Source: Samsonia erythrinae (GTDB lineage Bacteria > Pseudomonadota > Gammaproteobacteria > Enterobacterales > Enterobacteriaceae). From it: a stretch of DNA of 64,000 nt. The stretch covers positions 335,188-399,187 of the forward strand of contig NZ_SMBY01000003.1 in NCBI RefSeq assembly GCF_004342665.1, read 5' to 3'. Positions 61,750 to 64,000 of this stretch are shown piece by piece (the stretch's first letter is position 1; every line of letters starts with the position of its first letter). The notes beneath the pieces are model-generated. The model had not been told where the DNA came from, searched no databases, and was given only the letters and a program-made list of their open reading frames with translations. The position numbers were made by a program, and so were the translations under genes.

Positions 61750-62877
61750 TCATTTAGTCTGTAATTTACAACCACGCCCACATTTTTCATAAAGGGGCAT
61801 GTTTTTTATCTCTTCCTCAGTTAAAACAGAACTATCGTAATATATGGTTGGAGAAAAAAAGATACTTATTATTTTATAAGCATAAGCAATCGGATCGGAA
61901 TTTAACTCTTTTTCCCTTTTACTTTTACTGCTTTTATCGAAAAAACTGGCAGGAGAGTCTTCTGTCGCCTCAAAACTAATATAACGGTTAAACTGTATAA
62001 AGACATAGTTTCCACATATTTGGCCTGTCGGTGATGGAGCAGAATTACATGTACTAATTTCTTTTATACTATCCTTTATTTTTTCAATGTCAGGGACCGT
62101 TTTATTTTCTGCTGCTCCCTGACTTATCGATAAACTCGTCGAGATCGATGAGGAAGTAGATACTGATTTACTTGCCGACAACGATGCCGATGTACTGGCT
62201 GAAACACTTGCCGATCTGGAAGCACTCAGACTGGCACTGGTACTTGCTGATTTTGACGCTGATAATCTTGCGCTAGTTGAAGCCGATTTAGACGCAGAGA
62301 TCGATGCTGATTGGCTGGCACTGAGACTATGACTTGTTGAAGCACTTAGTGACTGACTTGTGCTTGCTGACTTAGAAGCCGATAGTGATGTACTGGTTGA
62401 AGTGCTTAAACTTGCTGACACTGAAGCCGATTTAGAAGCTGATACCGAACTTGATATAGACGAGGATATCGACTTACTGGCGCTCACCGATACCGATGTT
62501 GATGCTGATTTACTGGTAGACAGTGAGGCTGACATACTGGCAGATTTGGATGCAGAGGTTGATATTGCCGTACTTGCCGCGACTTCTGCCTCTGAACCTT
62601 CCCGCAGTTCCCCAAGATTCAACGGAAAAGCCAATGTGTTTTTTAAGATCTGCATGGAAATAGGATAGGTTTCCTGAACACTTCCATCTGGCTTGGCACT
62701 CATAAGATATGCATCTGCTGTATCGAATATGGTACGAACCTGTTGAACGGTTTCCCTTACCGCCGCATCATGCTTTTCATTGAGATAAAAGCTAAATGCG
62801 GTATAGGCAATTCCTGAAGCAATCCCAAGTGTTAAAACAATTTCTAATACTGAATATCCCTTTTTGTTTTTTATCAT
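61750..62877 (-). CDS. Type IV prepilin-like protein with long Ser-rich SASx repeat
   Basis: Protein of 375 residues. The N-terminus is a classical prepilin leader: MIKNKKG then [21 protein letters not shown], with prepilin peptidase cleavage expected after G7 and Glu5 in the mature helix. A pilin-like stretch follows (35-98), then about 150 residues of SAS/STS/SVS-type repeats (101-252), then a 120-residue C-terminal domain with four cysteines (CNS, CGN, CGRGC). The layout suggests a minor pilin whose globular tip is held away from the fibre on a Ser-rich stalk, possibly glycosylated as in Gram-positive SRR adhesins. AAGGATAAATATT precedes the ATG; 11 bp separate it from the upstream pilin-head protein. 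No close family member is known to me. Confidence 0.75.
   Translation of the reverse strand: MIKNKKGYSVLEIVLTLGIASGIAYTAFSFYLNEKHDAAVRETVQQVRTIFDTADAYLMSAKPDGSVQETYPISMQILKNTLAFPLNLGELREGSEAEVAASTAISTSASKSASMSASLSTSKSASTSVSVSASKSISSSISSSVSASKSASVSASLSTSTSTSLSASKSASTSQSLSASTSHSLSASQSASISASKSASTSARLSASKSASTSASLSASRSASVSASTSASLSASKSVSTSSSISTSLSISQGAAENKTVPDIEKIKDSIKEISTCNSAPSPTGQICGNYVFIQFNRYISFEATEDSPASFFDKSSKSKREKELNSDPIAYAYKIISIFFSPTIYYDSSVLTEEEIKNMPLYEKCGRGCKLQTK
62122..62577 (-). repeat. Coding tandem repeat (SASx, 12-bp period)
   Basis: Degenerate 12-bp units encoding S-A/T/V-S-x, about 38 units. Different Ser codons (AGT, AGC, TCA, TCG, TCT, TCC) are mixed, so repeats are conserved at protein more than DNA level. 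Confidence 0.9.
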
Positions 62878-62888
62878 AATATTTATCC

Positions 62889-63407
62889 TTATTTAATCGA
62901 TAACTGATGGTTTTCTCTGGTCTGCATGGTTTTTCGATAAATCTCATAACTGACCTTAATGAGGTTTTCTTTTTCAGCAGAACCGCCAGAGGAATGAACA
63001 ATATCCCCACCAGATTGATATAGTGCGTAGGTTTTGGGATAGACAAAATGATTGACTACAATAGTGTTATCTTTACCTGATTTACATAATGCTGCTGTTT
63101 TATCCGCTACAACAGTGTTTCTGTTCCATGTGGTTCCTGAAGCAGGCGGCGTGAATGGCACATATTGGTTATTGACCAGCACTTCAAAATATTGTCCAGC
63201 TAATTGCGTTGCCAATGTCGCACATGACTTATCTGGTACATTGCTTAGCTTTAACTTTAGAACGTTAGCACCAGTATATGTTGGGTTATATTCCAATGAA
63301 TAAATACTACCTACCGGAGCTTTAAAAATACTATCTACGGAAATGGCTTTAGCTGAAAAAAACAATGTGAATAGAAAATACACAAACCCGACATTTTTTA
63401 TTATCAT
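62889..63407 (-). CDS. Secreted protein resembling a type IVb pilin head
   Basis: Protein of 172 residues with a Sec-type signal peptide ([14 protein letters not shown], about 9-22). The rest resembles the globular part of type IVb major pilins ([31 protein letters not shown], with a second Cys in TAALCKSG), but there is no prepilin leader or N-terminal hydrophobic spine. It could be an assembly or tip component or a soluble adhesin. Strong AGGAGGTAAT ribosome site. Likely co-transcribed with the Ser-rich prepilin downstream. Confidence 0.6.
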   Translation of the reverse strand: MIIKNVGFVYFLFTLFFSAKAISVDSIFKAPVGSIYSLEYNPTYTGANVLKLKLSNVPDKSCATLATQLAGQYFEVLVNNQYVPFTPPASGTTWNRNTVVADKTAALCKSGKDNTIVVNHFVYPKTYALYQSGGDIVHSSGGSAEKENLIKVSYEIYRKTMQTRENHQLSIK

Positions 63408-63535
63408 ATTACCTCCTAAATATTCTTCAATATATTATTTAAGAGATAATCAATTTTTTAGTCTTTGGCAATAAGCTGTTTATTATTTGTTTTCACAATT
63501 CCACCAATGATGGATAAGCGGATTTATTATATAAA

Positions 63536-63830
63536 CTAACCGCATTTTATCTTTGTTACATTAGATAATTTATAAACATTAGATTCACAATCGTTACCGT
63601 CACCACTGCTAGCACTAGTTGTAAGACTTAATTGATATGGTGTAACCCAACCATAATAATTGCTCCCCTTTCCTCTACAAGAGGTAGTGTATTTAACATA
63701 TCCATAATAAGCGAATAGTGCTGTATTATTGGGGCAGTAATTATTTCCCCCTTCATTAACATATGGTATGGATGTGATATATTCAGTAATTCCAGTACCT
63801 AGTTCCCATTTGCCGCTAATGTAAATAGAC
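63536..63830 (-). pseudogene. 3' fragment of a pilus/adhesin-like gene cut by an IS element
   Basis: About 97 codons open from the IS boundary to TAG at 63536-63538, without a start codon. The protein is Gly/Tyr/Asn/Ser-rich with four Cys (ISGKWELGTGITEYI, NNYCPNNTALFAYYGYV, TTSCRGKGSNYYGW, DGNDCESNVYKLS), a style seen in variable C-terminal domains of PilV-like tip adhesins. Identity is uncertain. The 5' part probably lies beyond the IS element, outside the window. Confidence 0.5.
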
Positions 63831-63835
63831 CCGTT

Positions 63836-64000
63836 TTAGTTCCATGCATTTTTTGAGTTCCCGGCCAAATAATGGTGCTGTCGGTATTCCTCCGGTGTCA
63901 TATTGTTCAGCGATTCATGCGGACGTTCACAGTTATATTCTGATAACCATTTTTCCGTGATTTCACGTACTTCATTCAGCGTTCTGAACAGATAAAAATC
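63836..64000 (-). mobile_element. IS3-family transposase OrfB, C-terminal end (partial)
   Basis: Reading leftwards, FYLFRTLNEVREITEKWL, EYNCERPHESLNNMTPEEYR and QHHYLAGNSKNAWN then TAA are the last 54 residues of an IS3-family DDE transposase (NCERPHESL contains the region just after the catalytic Glu). The element extends out of the window; its left end lies at about 63826-63836. Confidence 0.85.

Noticed and set aside
62360..62668. Open + strand frame of 102 acidic residues ([13 protein letters not shown] repeats)
   Set aside because: It is the exact antisense of the SASx repeat; long open frames appear opposite repetitive Ser codons by chance, and no ribosome site or family match is present.

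Overview
The window is chromosomal DNA of a plant-associated enterobacterium, most likely a soft-rot Pectobacteriaceae member (Pectobacterium, Brenneria or Dickeya-like). The evidence is an out (type II secretion) locus with an exo-polygalacturonase gene inside it, a KdgR-like operator, and enterobacterial housekeeping blocks in familiar order (folD-ybcJ-cysS-ppiB-lpxH-purEK; ppk-ppx; mdtABCD-baeSR-trhP-cyaR; galTK; thiMD). Most of the window is GC-balanced core genome. Two stretches look acquired: a small degenerate island beside tRNA-Arg (about 10.6-12.0 kb), and a strongly AT-rich region from about 57.2 kb to the right end.

Layout. 0-4.1 kb: 5' end of outC, pehX, outB, outS. 4.2-10.1 kb: alaC, a dipeptide epimerase/D-amino-acid aminotransferase pair and a large MscS-type channel. 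10.4-12.0 kb: argU followed by an integrase stub, a DUF4942-like fragment and an intact vapBC. 12.3-19.0 kb: folD, ybcJ, cysS (preceded by a cysteine-codon-rich leader ORF), doxX, ppiB-lpxH and purEK with a PurR box. 19.5-22.8 kb: sdaC-sdaB and an XRE regulator. 22.9-31.4 kb: a pstCAB transporter without PstS, divergent from ppk-ppx. 31.5-40.2 kb: yjfB, yfgG, mgtE, galTK with galR, an aldo/keto reductase and nupC. 40.4-51.6 kb: mdtABC, a 108-bp palindromic element, mdtD and baeSR. 51.6-57.2 kb: a GNAT acetyltransferase, trhP, the sRNA cyaR with a CRP site, yegS, psiE and thiMD behind a degraded TPP riboswitch.

57.2-64.0 kb is accessory. It holds an intact tyrosine integrase, a 3' remnant of a P4-type integrase, a frameshifted ComEC-like metallo-beta-lactamase-fold gene paired with an HNH endonuclease that has a PUA/EVE-like N-terminus (a candidate modification-dependent defence pair), and the tail of a type IVb pilus-like locus. 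That tail includes a prepilin with a 150-residue Ser-rich SASx repeat, a pilin-head-like secreted protein, and a gene fragment cut by an IS3-family element.

Most notable: (1) the cysS leader ORF with seven Cys codons in 15-bp periodic repeats, ending TGATG into cysS; (2) the Ser-rich-repeat type IV prepilin; (3) the MBL/HNH pair; (4) loss of the 5' half of the thiM riboswitch at the island edge; (5) the nested palindrome splitting mdtC from mdtD.
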